NCBI GenBank assembly: GCA_023393575.1
Contig: JAEWKX010000082.1
Span: 1-5,306, forward strand
Reading direction: 5' to 3'
DNA from: Pseudomonadota bacterium
GTDB taxonomy: Bacteria; Pseudomonadota; Alphaproteobacteria; Rhizobiales; Rhizobiaceae
DNA: 5,306 nucleotides
A program made the translations under genes and the position numbers. Shown here piece by piece: positions 4,141 to 5,306 of this stretch (position 1 is its first letter; every line of letters starts with the position of its first letter). Below the pieces are notes generated by a model. The model had not been told where the DNA came from, did no database searches, and saw only the letters and a program-made list of their open reading frames with translations.

Positions 4141-5181
4141 ATGAAGAAGTACCTTGGAAGCTGCGCGGTCGTCGCACTCATGCTGGCGACCACGGGCGCT
4201 GCGGCCGCCCGCGACCAGATCCAGATCGCCGGCTCCTCGACCGTTCTGCCCTACGCCTCGATCGTAGCCGAAGCATTCGGCGAGAACTTCGATCATCCGA
4301 CGCCGGTCGTCGAGTCCGGCGGTTCGGGCGCCGGCCGCAAGAAGCTCTGCGAAGGCGTGGGCGAGAACACCATCGACATCGCCAATTCCTCCTCGCGCAT
4401 CAGCCAGTCGGATATCGACACCTGCAAGGCGAATGGCGTGAACGAGATCCAGGAAGTCCGCATCGGTTACGACGGCATCGTCTTCGCTTCCGACATCAAC
4501 GGCGCCGAGTACAAGTTCACCCCGGCCGACTGGCACGCGGCACTCGCCGCCAAGGTCGTCAAGGACGGTCAACTCGTGGACAACCCCTACAAGACCTGGA
4601 ACGAGATCCGCGCCGACCTTCCTGAGCAGCCGATCCTCGCCTTCATCCCCGGCACGAAGCACGGTACCCGCGAGGTCTTCGACGAGAAGGTGATCGTCGC
4701 CGGCTGCGAAGAGAACGGCACGATGGAAGCACAGGCTGCCGCCAACAGCGGTGACAAGAAGGCTGCCCAGAAGGCCTGCATGCAGCTTCGCACGGATGGC
4801 GTCTCCGTCGACATCGACGGTGACTACACCGAGACGCTCGCCCGCATCGACGCGAACAAGAACGGCATCGGCGTCTTCGGTCTGTCCTTCTACCAGAACA
4901 ACACCGATAAGCTGCGCGTCGCGACGATGGGTGGCATCGAGCCGTCGGTCGAAACGATCGCTTCCGGCGACTACCCGGTTTCCCGTCCGCTGTACTTCTA
5001 CGTCAAGAATGCGCACCTCGATGTAATTCCCGGCCTGCAGGAATATGTCGAGTTCTTCGTGTCCGACGACATGGCCGGCCCGAACGGCCCGCTCGCCCAG
5101 TATGGCCTGGTTTCCGATCCGGAGCTTGCCAAGACGCAGGAAGCGGTTAAGAACCGCACCCCCATGGGTCCGTTGAAGTAA
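4141..5181 (+). CDS. pstS: Phosphate ABC transporter substrate-binding protein
   Basis: The 346-residue periplasmic protein captures inorganic phosphate and delivers it to the PstCAB transporter. Residues 1-23 are a Sec signal peptide (MKK, hydrophobic core, Ala-rich cut site before Arg24). Phosphate-contact motifs follow in family order: AGSSTVLPY (30-38), SGGSGAGRKKLC (59-70), DIANSSSRI (79-87), YDGI (110-113) and PGTKHGTREVF (170-180). The closing lobe follows (GIGVFGLSFYQNN, 242-254; SRPLYFYVK, 281-289). Four Cys remain in the mature protein (70, 95, 189, 213), enough for two disulfides. AGGGAG (4128-4133) precedes ATG 4141. It is the first gene of the pst operon, behind a Pho box, and pstC follows. 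Length and motifs are normal. Rhizobial pst loci often have phoR directly upstream; here the neighbour is instead the divergent DUF883-like gene. Confidence 0.95.
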   Translation: MKKYLGSCAVVALMLATTGAAAARDQIQIAGSSTVLPYASIVAEAFGENFDHPTPVVESGGSGAGRKKLCEGVGENTIDIANSSSRISQSDIDTCKANGVNEIQEVRIGYDGIVFASDINGAEYKFTPADWHAALAAKVVKDGQLVDNPYKTWNEIRADLPEQPILAFIPGTKHGTREVFDEKVIVAGCEENGTMEAQAAANSGDKKAAQKACMQLRTDGVSVDIDGDYTETLARIDANKNGIGVFGLSFYQNNTDKLRVATMGGIEPSVETIASGDYPVSRPLYFYVKNAHLDVIPGLQEYVEFFVSDDMAGPNGPLAQYGLVSDPELAKTQEAVKNRTPMGPLK

Positions 5182-5195
5182 CGATCGGCTTCCCT

Positions 5196-5222
5196 CCGGC
5201 GGCGCAATGACTGCGCCGCCGG
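5196..5222 (+). terminator. Hairpin between pstS and pstC
   Basis: CCGGCGGCGCA (5196-5206) and TGCGCCGCCGG (5212-5222) form a perfect 11-bp stem around ATGAC, followed by TTTCC. It begins 15 bases after the pstS stop and ends 26 bases before pstC. Such a hairpin would allow partial termination or protect the pstS message, giving more binding protein than permease, as is common in ABC operons. Confidence 0.75.
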
Positions 5223-5248
5223 TTTCCTCCGAAAGGATTCTACGTCCG

Positions 5249-5306
5249 ATGAGCGTTGGCAGCATCGTTCTTGTCGTCGTCGCCCTTGCGGCAGCCGGCT
5301 ATATCC
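5249..5306 (+). CDS. pstC: Phosphate ABC transporter permease PstC, N-terminal fragment
   Basis: Only the first 19 codons are present. ATG 5249 is preceded by GAAAGGA (5231-5237). The peptide is MSVGSIVLVVVALAAAGYI, a hydrophobic segment that reads as the start of a membrane helix, as expected for the long PstC of rhizobia. PstC with PstA forms the inner-membrane channel for phosphate. The identity rests on position after pstS plus the hydrophobic N-terminus; no permease motif is visible yet. Confidence 0.75.
   Translation, partial: MSVGSIVLVVVALAAAGYI

Noticed and set aside
4126..5265. Long open frame on the minus strand (379 codons) opposite pstS
   Set aside because: It mirrors pstS codon for codon, a typical GC-rich antisense shadow, with no ribosome-binding site or domain.

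Overview
The window reads as a chromosomal segment of an alphaproteobacterium of the order Hyphomicrobiales, most likely Rhizobiaceae (Sinorhizobium/Rhizobium-like). The grounds are the fabH-ihfA-merR gene order, a BA14K-family secreted protein, rhizobial-style IhfA and PstS, GGAAC-type general-stress promoters, and GC-rich coding throughout. No taxon was given, so this is inference from content.

Layout. Positions 1-159 hold the 3' end of fabH (fatty-acid initiation). It is followed by ihfA (289-627) behind a candidate sigma-70 promoter, and by a MerR-type regulator (769-1305). A small secreted BA14K protein follows (1403-1807), closed by a strong hairpin. A 64-residue protein of unknown function (1951-2145) has a near-ideal general-stress promoter. 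Next is a 77-nt tRNA gene (2241-2317), then NH3-dependent nadE (2481-3329). Convergent to nadE is a small DUF883/ElaB-like membrane-anchored protein on the minus strand (3357-3848). Divergent from that is pstS (4141-5181) with a PhoB-type box, then an intercistronic hairpin and the first codons of pstC (5249 to the window end).

How the parts fit. The left part is housekeeping. The middle (about 1.86-3.9 kb) looks like a stress-response stretch. Three genes (the 64-aa gene, nadE and the DUF883-like gene) each have a GGAAC-N18/19-TT promoter of the kind used by the alphaproteobacterial general stress sigma factor (EcfG/RpoE2). Each promoter sits just upstream of a good ribosome-binding site and agrees with the shorter start codon chosen for that gene. 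The right end is the start of the phosphate-starvation pst operon.

The most notable item is the tRNA. Its body is that of a proline tRNA (C1-G72, A73, Pro-type arms, encoded CCA, every stem paired), but the anticodon read from the fold is GGT, which is threonine. Position 37 stays G as in tRNA-Pro, and position 15 is T where a purine is expected. It may be a hybrid-identity (possibly mistranslating) tRNA, a decaying tRNA-Pro copy, or a sequence error. The sequence alone cannot decide.
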